From: Paramecium octaurelia
Taxonomy: Eukaryota > Ciliophora > Oligohymenophorea > Peniculida > Parameciidae
Reading direction: 5' to 3'
Assembly: GCA_905182995.1 (NCBI GenBank)
Contig: CAJJDP010000028.1
Location: 413,334-477,333, forward strand
Length of the DNA: 64,000 nt
Position 1 is the stretch's first letter, and each line of letters begins with the position of its first letter. Position numbers and translations under genes: made by a program. Below the pieces are notes generated by a model. That model had not been told where the DNA came from. It made no database searches and saw only the letters and a program-made list of their open reading frames with translations. Shown here piece after piece: positions 49,845 through 61,933 of this stretch.

Positions 49845-50361
49845 AATTATAGGTCCTAGAATAATCTTAGAATGTAAACTTCTTTGAATGCTCACATTAA
49901 TATTAAGTTGTATTTTATAGAATAAAGAGATATGTTATATTTTTTACTATAATTTATAACAAAGATCTTGTTAAATTATAATATGATTGCTAAGACAATC
50001 CATTTTCTATAAATTCAATTAATTTGATTATTATTTGCCATTTTATACTCATATTATAAATAATTTATTAAATTGTTATTTATAAATAATTAAAAATCCT
50101 TTAAAATTATTTAATTATAGATTTACCAGAAAATTATATACACAAAAAGGATTGCAAAATGAAAATGGGAGGTTTTTGTTAGATTGTTTGATATATTGTA
50201 TGGTTGTTTGTCGCTTATTTGCTTCCATAAAAATATTATAATGAATTTGATAAATAATTATAATTATTTGGATAAGATTTTTTAAACATATTTCGATAAG
50301 ATTGAAAACACCTTGAAATGATAAAATCTGTTGTTTTAGGATAAGATAAGCATAAACATAA
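49845..50361 (+). other. AT-rich spacer
   Basis: No gene supported. A minus-strand open frame covers 50115-50465 but is Ile/Asn-rich and lies in a different phase from the better small gene at 50362-50622. Confidence 0.35.
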
Positions 50362-50622
50362 TCATGATAATTTGATTTCACAAAATATGGGTAAGGGTCG
50401 AGCATTTCTTTTAAAAAATTTGTTTCTAAACAATCCGAATTCCTTTTTATCACTCTCCTTATCATTTTTTGAATAAAAGTCTTCTTCCTTCTTTTTGGGG
50501 TCTGTACAAAATTGAATCTTTTGCTATCTTAGATAGGTCAGGATTGATTTTATTTTGTGATTTGGTTTATGATACAATTCCAATTCTAGTGAATCAAGAC
50601 TTGAATTTAGGTCTTCTTGCAT
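50362..50622 (-). CDS. Small unknown protein, 86 aa
   Basis: Single-exon frame from ATG 50622 to TGA 50362. The N-terminus is acidic (MQEDLNSSLDSLELEL), followed by lysine-rich charged sequence (DPKKKEEDFYSKNDKESD) and a basic end (FRNKFFKRNARPLP). Hydrophilic throughout, no transmembrane segment, no known family. Composition is clearly more gene-like than in the flanking spacers. It might continue through an unrecognised intron. Confidence 0.45.
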
Positions 50623-51585
50623 AAAATATTTTAATTTCAATTAAACAAGAATAAATATTTTTTTTTAATATCACTAAAACATAGTCGTTAATTCCAAACC
50701 TAATTTATATTTATTATTACCAATAAAGTATACTCAATCACTGTATATCAATAAATCTATTTTTAGTATTATTTAAATATATAAAATATAAAGATCAAAA
50801 TTAAAATAACTAAATTCATAACATAGAATTAAATAAAAATGTATTGACATAAATAGTTTTACTGTTAGCTAGATTCGAAAGTTTTATTTGATAAAATCAA
50901 TACCCCAAATTTTATGATTTAAATTTTGAAGTTTATGTAAAACAATCAAACTTTTAGAAGGGTAAAATAATGGTTTGAATTCAAATAGATCACTGTTTAT
51001 AATTGATGCTCCAAACCAATATTATTACAATAATACTTAAAAACCTATTATAAATATTGATAATTGTATTTTAAGCAATAGTAGTATTTCATTTTGAAAT
51101 TCAATTTTATATTGAAATTACAAATAGATTTCAAGTAAATATCTGAAACTAATTTACTCCAATTTTAGCAAGATTTTGCCTACATTTTTGTAATATTCAT
51201 ATTTTGAATTACTTATATGAGTATAATGAGATTAAATTATAAAATGTAATATTGATTTAAAATAAATCCAACTAAGTTACGATCAATGGATAAACTTTGA
51301 AGAACCTGATCAATATCTAATTTTCTCGATGAACTAAACATTTTATAGTTTACTATATTGATGTATTATAATTAAATTAATAAAAGCATTAAATTAAGAA
51401 CTCAACTATTTAAATCGAATGTCATTGTAAAATTAACATAGATGATTACTTGTTACAGAATAAATGGAGATTCTAATTTAAACTTCTGTAAGCTGAAGAA
51501 TGAATACAATGGAATTATAAAAAATGATTATAAAATCTTATAGGTTCGAATTATTAAGAATTTTTACTACAATATAGAATAAGTT
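50623..51585 (+). other. AT-rich spacer, nearly 1 kb
   Basis: No supported gene. Only a plus-strand frame of about 62 codons (51442-51630, starts MITCYRINGDS) has protein-like content, and it would overlap the 3' end of the channel gene on the other strand, so I did not call it. Confidence 0.35.
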
Positions 51586-54142
51586 TCAAATAATAGAGGT
51601 AATCAATATAGACACTTAATAATATATTGATTCCATTTCTTCTACAGATGAAATAGTTTGATACTTAATATCGTTTAAGTTATCAACGCTTTAAATTAGT
51701 TCTTGGTACAAGGTATTAAATATTTTTAATTACCCAACCAAATTTATTTTAATAAGTCTGTTAGATAACTCAACAATTTAATTTTACTTTTGCTTTTGAA
51801 ATTGTTTTTCTTCTTTAACTTCACTTCTGATATCCTCATAATATGGAGAAGGTGTTATTAGCATCGGTGCTATTCTACTTTATCTATGATGATTTAAAAT
51901 ATCCTTAATCTTCACTCTTTTTTAGTATTTTCCACTCTTTTTATCATTCAAGATCTTTTTTTAGATATCTTTTTCAGCCTCTCTGACTTATGCGAAGTTT
52001 TATAACATTTATTTGCCCATTACCATACTGGTTCTTCTTGATTATATTTAAGCTTATTTTCTATGATCAATAATCTTCCTGACAGCCATTTTAAATATTG
52101 CTTAATATTTCCATTTTTTCTCTTGTTTTTATCCAAAAATGTATCTCATTAATTTCTTATGTAATTATTGATATGTATCTTTGACTATATTTCTTTTGAA
52201 TTGTCTTTCCAAAACTTACTTTTTTGATACAAATTAATTCATCAATTCTCCATCCAATGCGCTTATTCTTTTTATTTATTTTGCATTTTCTATTGAAGAA
52301 ATAAAGAATATAAATACTTTTTATTCTGGAGATGCTTTCTTGCAATAGCAATCTTCTTCGTAATCCTAACTACTCAATTTCAAATAGTAATTTTTCATCT
52401 TCTTACACTAATTGTAAGAATTGCAATACAGGACACATAATCACCACAGAGTCTTTACCAGCAATAGCAGATTGTTTACGATTACTATCTTCCAGGATTT
52501 CAATTTCACCAAATATATATCCTTCTTTGATGTTGAGAAGTGTGTTGCCATCATTGTCACAAAGACGAATTTCTCCAGCAACTAAGAAGAACACCTCAAG
52601 ACTGGGAGATCCATTAAAATATATGGTTTCGTATTGTTTAAAACAGTAGATTGTAAAATAAGGTAAAATGGCTGCTGCAAAGTTAATATCAAATGCAAAG
52701 ATGTTTACATTTTCAATCAGTTATTTTTGACAAAAAGCTATAGCATATACTTTAAGCTGAGAAGGCAAAGTTTCAATGATTCTGTTATCTTTGTTATATA
52801 AATGAAATACTTCTTGTAATTCCAAAATGGATTGTTTTCAATATTATAATAATAATACGAAAATAACTAAGCACTTAATTCTTCTGGAATTAGGATCTGA
52901 GACATGAGGGTCTCAAGAGCCTCTAGGTCTTCGTCAAATCCTTCAGTTGATGATTACTGTTCCAATATTGCAGCTAAGTTGCCTATAGTAAATGAATAGA
53001 ATCCAACACCCACGAAAATCCATATAATTGTTAAATTGTATTGCATAGATGTTGTGATTGGTACATCACCATATCCAATGACGGTGACTGTTTGTATAGC
53101 CCAGTATAAGCCATGAATATAAATTGATATGGCATTATCTTCTGCCTATATTCCCTCATATTGTTATACAGAATAAAACAAACAACCAAATAAACTGATC
53201 AAAATGAGCATATTTTTGAATATTTTAAGTATGCTCCACAACTTGCCTTCTAATTAAAACAGTTTTTCAAAGTATTATGATTGGTCTTTGGATGTCTGTG
53301 TTTCTTAATATATTTATCTTTCATTGTAGCTAAAATACTTAACGAATCTTAGTAATTTTAAAAGATTTAAACACAATTATTCAGTAAAACTATTAACAAA
53401 TAATTTATACGGGATGATACTAATGAGGTCAAACACTAGCCATCTCTATAAATTAAATATAAAAATAGCTTAGAATGTATTGATTAAGTTATAGTTTTTA
53501 TCAATTTGGCATGTTATTAATTTAAGTATGATATCTATGAAATACATACTATCCAACATCAAAATAAGTATAGTCATCGCATCCTAAAAATAATGAATAT
53601 GAATACTAAACTTCGATGATCTGATAAACTAATGTAGATTGGATACAACATTAAAGTAATAGATGTTTGAAATTACATAAAGTATTTCCAGACTTGCAAT
53701 TAATTTGGATAAAATGGCAGCTTTTTTCTTTTCTTGTGAATTTATTTAAGTTATGAAGTTTTATCTGTCTCTTTTGTTTGATTAATGTGTCTAAAAAATG
53801 ATAATAGAATCATCAATCTTCGTGATGCAATATCAAATTTGCTTTTTGTTACTCGGTCTCTAAAATAATCATCTTCTTCAACAATTTAATCTTGACTTGT
53901 AAACTAACTACGTTTCGGAGTTAAAAATGCTCTATTACTTATTCCACTTCAATAATATCAATTTATACTGTTTTGGTGATATAATGAGAGTGGTTTCCTT
54001 TGATGTATGTCTACTTTACCTAATTGTATTAAATAGTTTGAGTGAACTATTCAAGTAAAAAGATATTATACTCTAATCCTGTTTTATAATCCTTTGTATC
54101 AATTGGAGATGAGCAACTTGGATGAACCTATCCAACACTCAT
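51586..54142 (-). CDS. Voltage-gated-type K+ channel with cyclic-nucleotide-binding domain
   Basis: Protein of about 810 aa. It has six membrane spans, a pore with filter TVTVIGYGDV (K+-type GYGD), a C-linker (IIETLPSQLKVYAIAFCQKQ) and a CNBD (nt ~52410-52640) with FFLVAGEIRL and FGEIEILEDSNRKQSAIAG. The S4-like segment (LLKLLRFVKYF) has few basic residues, so voltage sensing may be weak. In the CNBD the Arg that normally grips the cyclic nucleotide phosphate (before S/T-A) is Gln here. A long basic, helical C-terminus follows. Five introns of 22, 22, 23, 29 and 28 nt give an in-frame model; those just before S1 are the least certain. CNG/HCN/EAG-type K+ channels are very numerous in ciliates and control swimming behaviour. 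Confidence 0.85.
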
Positions 54143-54910
54143 TTATATGTTAATTTTTCTAATATTTACAATTACTTAAAGTGTATAATGTAGATAATAA
54201 CTAAGCCAAATATAATAAAATAGCTAGTGTATACAAGCATGAAAGTTAGCCTGGATTGCATGCAATCCAACGCATTAAGTATCCTATTTCAAACAAATGA
54301 CTGTGCCAAAAATACTTAAGTTAAATTCCAAAATCCTATATATCGAATCCTATTTAGGTGGAGTAGGTATGTATATCAAGAAAAATAAAACAACATGAAA
54401 TAAGGGATGCATACACTTTTAATTGGTGATTTAGTGTATCACTTAAGAGAATTATTAGCCAAAATGTAGAATATATGATACATTTTAATAAAATATTGAG
54501 GATATAGATTATTGGAAGACTGATATATTCAAATATCCTAAGGTAAAGAGGACTACAATTTGGATTGTTCAGGTTAATTTTAAAATTAAAATTATTTCTA
54601 ATAATCTGTTGAATATTCTCATTCTTCTAATTTTATATTATTAAATGCTATTGATGATTAAATTTTCTTTACAATTTTAGATAATTATATTCAGTTTTGT
54701 GATAAGCTCTGAAAATTACTAAGTACTATATTTTCATTAGTAAAAACTTATATAACCTAAGGTACAAAAATAAGAAATATAAGTACTTCAATTATTTACT
54801 TATTAAATTTAAATATATTAGAGAAGTTAAATATTAAATATTTTGGCTTAATCATTAATTACAACGATTATCATTATATATATTGTAGAGTATATTAATA
54901 AAACTATCAT
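54143..54910 (-). other. Spacer upstream of the K+ channel gene
   Basis: About 770 bp without a supported gene. It contains the 16-bp perfect palindrome at 54253-54268 and otherwise AT-rich sequence. Confidence 0.4.
54253..54268. promoter_or_regulatory. Perfect 16-bp palindrome GGATTGCATGCAATCC
   Basis: A 16-bp sequence identical to its own reverse complement, 111 bp upstream of the K+ channel start codon, in a GC-richer island within AT-rich spacer DNA. It could be a dimeric transcription-factor site. No factor can be named. Confidence 0.35.
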
Positions 54911-56849
54911 TCATAATTAATAGGATTATTTCTTTGAACATTAATATCCATTTAAATTTTTCATTCTACCTGTAGTTGATTATTCAACGTTTTCCTTTGG
55001 AGGTTATTTTTAATTTTTTTGCTTTGATTAACAATTCTGCTTCAATACCTGATTATAAATAGATTCTGGAGGATGACTGCATAATTCCTTAAGAATTCTC
55101 TCCTTCAGAGTATCTTCACCTGCTGTATCTTAGTTAGGTTAGGAAGTGTATGATTAAATATTCATATTAGCAAGTATAAATTATCTTTTCCCTTCTATTT
55201 AATCTATAGAAGGCTATTTAGAATTGGCTCTCCGATTGAGATTGCTATTTTACTTGTGATTCAATTAATTATTGATTCTAGGTTAGGCATTCTAATGAAG
55301 AGGAGTCAAAGTTTTTTATTGTGGTTATGAATCATAATTCTTTTTTGAAAGTTCTGTTTAATTCTTTTATTCTAATACATTATTATTCACTAAAGGATAT
55401 TGATATTAAGCTTAAATAGATTGAGATAATTACATTTTTAATTTACATGATTGCCTAATAACTTAAATGTTTGAGGAGTTGCATTTGTTAAGTTTTTTTG
55501 ATGTTTAGGTGTCAATTATCGATCCTCAAAACTGTCTCTGTCTGACTGTTTTGTTATTCCTTATCTATATAACTAATTAATATTGCTAATTAATTATTAA
55601 TTTGGCAGATCTTCTTATCCTACTTCGATTGTAATTTTCTACTTTTCATAAGATTTATCATTCAATTCAAATTAGTTATCGCTACATTAGATATTAATGT
55701 TATGCTTGACACTAACTCTCTCATTAGGAGTTATTTAAAGATTTTTTCTATCTAGACAACCCTTAAATTGCCAACTTTGTGGGGTTTTAGTATAAGTACT
55801 ACTTTCTCTCTTAGAATTTTACAATGTTGACAGTGGATTAGAAAATGGATCCACCTTAGTATTTAACTATTGCTATAATATTTGAGTAGTGCTTTTTCCT
55901 GGAGATTATATATGATCTTTAACTGGATTAGAGCAAGTACTCTAGTAGATATCATCACCTTCCAATAATTCAAATACCTTCATATTTGCAGGTGAATTTG
56001 TATGTTTGTGTATTATTTTTGGAGTAGCTTCTAGTTTAGGTTACTAAGATACTTATTCAGAGGAATCCTCAGTTTTTAACAGTAAAGTATAACACATCTT
56101 ATTCATTGCATCTAATATTTGATTATGTTCAAATTTAAATGATTTTTGTAAATATTCTTAATTAAACTCTTGAATTTACACTTTTATTAAAGATACTTTT
56201 TTCTCATATCGACACATTATATCTTCAAAAGGTTTCATTTCCATATTTTTAACTATGTTCTCATGATTATTGGCTATATCAATTTCAAATTGTGTTAATT
56301 AAGCATTAATTTATTAGATTAGGCTAATTTTATCTGTAAGTTATTTCAATTAATCAATGTGATCAGTTTCTAATTTAGATAAGTATGTTAGTTTTAACTA
56401 ATTAGAAGTGTTTATTATAGTTTCAAAGAATAAAATGCAATTTTCTTTTTATTCCATCAATTATTTTGAAGCATTCATCATTAGATTGCTTAGTTAAGAG
56501 AACTTATTTGAACATTATGTTATCACCTCACTTAATTATTCTTAAAATCCATAGATTCTTTATTATCTATAAATTTCTGGTTATTTCTCTTGTGTTTCCT
56601 CTATTTTTAATCCTCTGAGAGCTAAGGCCAAAGCACATTTTGAACAAAATAAATTACTGTTATCCTATTGAAGATAATATTTTGCCTGATTTATTAACAT
56701 TGTTATACTTTTTTATTTGGATGTTATACACAACTATTATTGCATTGTTCCTTCTATTTGTAAATATTAGACTTCTTGAGTATTCGTTGTTATTCATTTT
56801 AAATATAGGATTTGTCATCAGACTCAGAAGAAGAAAATTATCCACTCAT
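54911..56849 (-). CDS. B-box zinc-finger protein with coiled coil
   Basis: Protein of about 630 aa. The N-terminal region has a B-box-like zinc site: C and H in CNNSCVQHPNKK and, after a 23-nt intron, FCSKCALALRG, which together give the spaced Cys/His ligands. Next is a helical, E/K/Q-rich stretch of ~150 residues likely to form a coiled coil. The rest is low-complexity, Q/N/S/T-rich and probably disordered. This is a TRIM-like order but no RING finger is present, so E3 ligase activity is not expected; many ciliate proteins have this plan. A second 23-nt intron lies near the 3' end (about 55400). Start MSGQFSSSESDDK is the first ATG in frame. Function unknown. Confidence 0.65.
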
Positions 56850-57104
56850 TATCTGTTAAAATATTTATAAATAAATAAAAAGAAGAAAGAATAATTAGTT
56901 TACATAATATTTTTACCCATTTATATAACTTTTGTTATAATTAAGAATGAACTCTCTTTTTGAATTTTATTTCTTTATTAAAGCTTATTTTTTTTATAAT
57001 AACCCTTACTGTTATTTGAATTTAAGACAATTATTTGATACAATACATAAATTTAAGTCTTTTTATTGGAATAAATGTAAGTTTTAATAGATAAAATATA
57101 ATTT

Positions 57105-59203
57105 TCATTTAATTTTTTGAACATATTAGTAAAAATTCTAAAATAAATCTTTACCTTCCATTTTTTCTGATGAATTCTTAATATTATGACCAAAATAGTA
57201 TTGTTGTTCACTTAATATCTCCTTTTCAAAATTTTCAAAATTTTTATAAATACAGAATTATATTTTTGTTTATTATAAACCTATAAATTAAGTTGAATGA
57301 TATCTTTCAATGTCGAGACAAGTTTATTTGAAAGTGAACCTATTGTGAGGTCCTAAACTACTGGCAAAATATTAAGCTATGATATATCCCATGGTATTAA
57401 ATTATAACTATTTTATATTTTGTGTCCCTTATTAATTTTAATCATTGATTTATGGGGTATTATCGATTTAAATTAATTGTATTGAAGATACTTCTTATTT
57501 ATACATCTCCATCATTTGTTACAATGCTTCGTTAATACTTGTTATTTTGTCAAAATAATTTCTTTATTCCCAATTTCTTTTCTGATCATCAAGCTAAAAG
57601 GGTTAAATGTTTTATAATTGAGTGATTATAGAATTGGTTACATTTAAATTAGGATGAGTTAAGGAGATTTATAATGAGTTTTCAAATTTCTTGGATTATT
57701 TTATGGATAGTTTAATTGGCTTTTTTAATGGCTAAACTTGGTTTACAATAGTGTTATCTCTATGGATTATGGACAGCAGAATCTTGATAAAGTACACTAA
57801 ATTCATAATAATCGAAATCAGTTTTTGTTTGTCAGTTGTCACAATTAAGTTTTTTAGATTTAGATGCTTATTCTATTTATTAAATTTGTATTCTATTTAA
57901 AGGTTAAGACACACATCAATAATAAATGAATCCAATTTCAATACATTGATATCACTCTTAATTTGTCTATGGCAAATTTAATATAAATTAAATAGATTGT
58001 TGTTTAAATTGTAAAGAAAATAATTTAATTGCAACTACTATTTTAAGTTATGCTAAATCTAGGTTAGACTTTCATGTTTAGATATTACTTAATAGAATTA
58101 TTGTATAATTTCAAGTTGATGATTGATTTATTGTAAACTTAATTTCGCATTTAACTATAATTAATAAGAGATTTTTACATATAATTATTTGTCTCTTTAT
58201 TCAATTGCATTTATATACTTATCATATTTATCCTCTTCAATTTCTTCGAATAAGAGTAATATTTGAGGTTAAAAGGAATTAAAATACACCTAAGTAACTC
58301 TGAATTTCCACAGTTTAGACTTATTTTGTTCTTCTAAGACGGCAAAATATTTTTGATCAGGATGTTCTTCATTCTTCAATTTGAGTTCTTAGATGATCTC
58401 ATGTTCTATTTTGATATATTATTAGGTATTTTAATTCTCAATGTCAAAGAATACTAGTTTTCTTAAGAAATCTCTGAATGCTTCGCTGTTATTGATATTG
58501 AATTTATCCTTCAAATGTTTATTTATCTTTTCAACATCCAATAGGCCAGTTAATTTATTATACTTGACAATAACCACCCAAGAAGGCAGTAAGTCTTCTA
58601 AAATATTATCATATTGAACTTTGGATAAATTGACTAAAAAGTGTTTTCTTTTGATTATTTCATGCTAATATCTTAATACAACAAGCATTATTGATATTAA
58701 ACATTAAGAGATAATGGATTATATGTCATAAGTTTGGAAATTATAAAAGTTTGCAATTTAAGTTAGGAGAAAGAAACATGTTTAGCTAATAAATGAGGAT
58801 CCGGAGATGTAGATTACTATGAATAAATTTAATATTTCTTACAAAACTTTAAAACTGAAGAGTGATAACCATAATACCATAAGTCAGATTCTGATCCAAA
58901 GAGTCGTATACTTTCAATGATAGCGCTCATTAAGAGCATGTTAGTAGTTACCAAGATTTCTTTGTATTTTTAATATCTCCTAATTCCAACATAACAAATC
59001 AATATCAATGTTAAGCCAACTCCAGCGAATATTTGAGGTATTAAGTTTTGATATTAGTTATATTTTATCACAATCAGGATTAGATAAATAGTGATGGCTG
59101 CATATAAGTATTCACGTCTATGCTTGAACCCAATCGATGCTGATTAACGGTACATCTGCTCAATCTCTTGAGACCCGTATTGTAAGCTATATGTTTTAAT
59201 CAT
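57105..59203 (-). CDS. Membrane protein with degenerate histidine-kinase-like core
   Basis: Protein of about 690 aa from one frame plus a 26-nt intron (58817-58842). The first ~200 residues contain about five or six membrane spans. Then comes a PAS-like or linker stretch and a helical region that aligns with a histidine-kinase dimerisation helix: VKISYQLQLNAKLSLQ corresponds to the H-box, with Tyr in place of the phospho-accepting His. Further on, TDKQKLISIIMNLVYFIK resembles the N-box without its second Asn, and MGYIIAQYFASSLGP resembles the glycine-rich ATP lid. The order is right for a sensor kinase but key catalytic residues are missing, so this would be a pseudokinase. The N-terminal similarity is only at the level of hydrophobic pattern. 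The 3' third is less conserved-looking and AT-rich but stays open. Confidence 0.6.
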
Positions 59204-59371
59204 AAATTTATAATATTTAGGAACAATCTTATTTATCACGAGATGAATGATTATATACATTAAATTGAAAAACAATTATACTTAATCAATTTATTTTATA
59301 TATATAATTTAAACAACATTATATTTTAACTTGGATTAATTAAACAAACTAAATAAAATAATTAATAAAAT

Positions 59372-61131
59372 ATGAGTTATGAAACTAGAGTAATTATGAA
59401 TTATTAGTTTAATTCTTGTGACATTATTGGAAGAGGGTTTAGTTCTATTGTGTATAAGGGGATCAACACCATCACAAAGGAGAATGTAGCCATTAAAGTA
59501 AAGCTTATTTATTATACTGGCTTAGGTTATCAAGAGGCAGTTTTCAGATCAGTTGCCACTTATTTAGAATGAGATCCAGATTCTCTCCAAGCTCCAGGGA
59601 CGCAATATATTGAAGCTTTACGAACACTTCACTACTCAGAACAATATATACATCATCACTGAATACTGTAGGTAAGGAGATCTAGGGTAGAAATTAAAGC
59701 AGTTTGGATACTTGAGATAAGAATATGCTGTAGCTATTATTCGATAAATCATAGATGGTATTTATGTGATGGCTTAACAAAGTATTCTAAATTATCATAT
59801 GAGATATTATACATAGAGACTTAAAGCCATAGAACATCCTAATTAATGAGGATGGTATTAAAATAGCAGATTTCGGATTCGCAAAGCCCTTAAATCAATT
59901 ATAAAACGAAATGAATGTTGGCACTCCTCTCTACATGAGTCCAGAAACCATAATCAAATCCTAATATAATGCCAAAAGTGATATCTGGAGTCTAGGAGTC
60001 CTCTTTTATGAAGTTCTATTTGGATACCCTCCCTTTTAAGCATAGACTGAATAAGAATTGATTTTTAAGATTCTCAACCAACGCATTTCTTTTCCTGATG
60101 TTCCCCCTGTCTCTGAAACTGTGAAGGACTTTATCAAACAGTGTCTCATCGTCGATCCCTATTTGAGATTAGGAATCACAGAACTCCTAAAACATCCCTT
60201 AATTAAAAGAACGGCAAAAAAGGCTGAAAAATTTGTGAGACCAACAGACACTGAAAGCACTGAATAAACCATTAAATCTGAAATTCCCAACAGTTCAGAA
60301 CCCTGGACTACTAATAGTTCCAATAAAAAATTAGTTTATGTGAATTGTAAGAACCCTTAGGTTAATGCGATCCTCAATAAGTATTTGAATACAAAAAGCA
60401 ATTAAGGAACTAATAACAACACAGTTACTAAGAATTAGCCTTTGTTAGAGGAAATCTCATTGATTCTTCAAAGTCAGTTCTCATTGTGCATATTTCTTAA
60501 TAATATTATATCAAAATTAAAGGATATCAAATTGATCACTCCTTTGTTAAATGAGAAGTGCAGAATAATTTTCTCAAAGCATCTTTAAAGTATCAAAGAT
60601 ACTATCTATAAACAATTGATTGAAAGTGATAATAAATTTAAATTTAAAGATTGGTAACTTTTTTGCAAAGAGAATGCATATAGTAGATTCAGTGCTAAAT
60701 TCCTATTAGAAAATAACTAATTTACTAAGACATGTTAAGAATATAATCAAATGATTAAATCTAATAAATCATTAATAATTGAATATTAAAAATATGATTC
60801 AGAGTTCTATTAAATTTTGTTTGGATTAGAATGGAAGGTCATAAAAAAGATAATCAAAAATTTAATCATCGAATTTAATCACATTATTGCTTAAAATATA
60901 GATACAAGTAATTTATGTAATAAAATCAACAAATCCTAATAAATTGAGATTTCCTTCTTATAACAATTATATTATTATTATGAGATAGTCGATAAGTATT
61001 ACCTAAAAGAATTTGACGAGAAGAAATTTGCTCAGGAGTCCAACATTCAATAGTATATGGTACTAAAGGAATTGAAAATCTCAGACTATTTAGAATTGAG
61101 ATAACTAATAAAGAGACTAATGAAATCATGA
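59372..61131 (+). CDS. ULK/Atg1-like serine/threonine protein kinase
   Basis: Protein of about 569 aa. The kinase domain occupies about residues 14-265 with all catalytic motifs: IGRGFSSIVYKG (glycine loop), VAIKVIK (Lys), HRDLKPQNILI, ADFGFAK and YMSPETI. The overall pattern is ULK/Atg1-like (for example EYCRQGDL and FGYPPF). ULK-type kinases start autophagy in other eukaryotes and some act in cilia. The C-terminal ~300 residues are helical and unlike known domains. Two introns (59498-59525, 28 nt; 59782-59803, 22 nt) are needed; the second sits just before the catalytic loop. It is divergent from the histidine-kinase-like gene (168 bp between starts). Confidence 0.85.
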
Positions 61132-61199
61132 AATATAAATATATTTCATAAATTTTGTATAAATCATATGAAAAACAAAGTAAACTTAATAGTACAGAT

Positions 61200-61893
61200 T
61201 CATTTTTACAACCAATTAAGAATATTCTAAGCATTTATTAGAATTTCTAGATCTGTCTATAAAAAATGAATCTAATTGTTCTTTATTTTGTTTAAATTAA
61301 CTTGAAAGTTGTGTAATTTTAATTGTTTAATTGATTTAGTGAGTAATACTATCAATTTTTCAATGTTTTCCACTTGGTTCTATAATCTCATCAAAGATTC
61401 CATTCACGCTTTCCTAACAATATATATTAAGCAATTACATTAATTTAATAAGTTTAGTTTTGTCTGGCTTATCGCTGGTAGATTAAGATTGAGGTTCAAG
61501 AACATTGTTTAATTTGATGGCCCCATGATAAATATCTTTTAAGCCTTGCGATTGTTGCATTTACAAATAATCAGATTTCTTGATTATTTCAATGTGTTTT
61601 GGGTTTTATTCAAAGAAATTATAAGATTGTTGAGGTTGTCTGAAATTCAAGTTATGTTTATTTTGATTTTTGTCTGCAATTGAATTCGTTCCATGACGTA
61701 TGGATTGAACTTCTGTTGGTCTTACTTAATATTCACTAGATCGAAATCCATCACCTTTCATTGTGAGTTTCTGGCTAGACCTAAAATATTGTTTCTATCG
61801 AACACGGTCCATTATTCTTGATGCCATTTCAGCAGCTTCTCTCTCTATATTAATTTCTGAATGAAATTAATACGAAGACAAACGGCCATTCAT
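61200..61893 (-). CDS. Unknown helical protein, about 222 aa
   Basis: The N-terminal half is polar and basic (MNGRLSSYQFHSEINIE..., ASRIMDRVRQKQYF) and the C-terminus is coiled-coil-like (SIKQLKLHNFQVNLNKIK). One 25-nt intron in the last third is needed to join the two frames; the best candidate starts with GTGG, which is atypical, and the alternative 25-nt intron would cause an immediate TGA. No family recognised. Its stop is 68 bp from that of the ULK-like gene (convergent), and its start is 40 bp from the stop of the SDHA gene. Confidence 0.5.
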
Positions 61894-61933
61894 TTTGATA
61901 ATATTTTATTTATTAATGTTATTTAATATTTAT

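Noticed and set aside
57105-58150. A separate 341-aa gene starting at 58150
   Set aside because: The reading frame is continuous with the upstream membrane protein, and the combined model is exactly in frame, so one gene is simpler.
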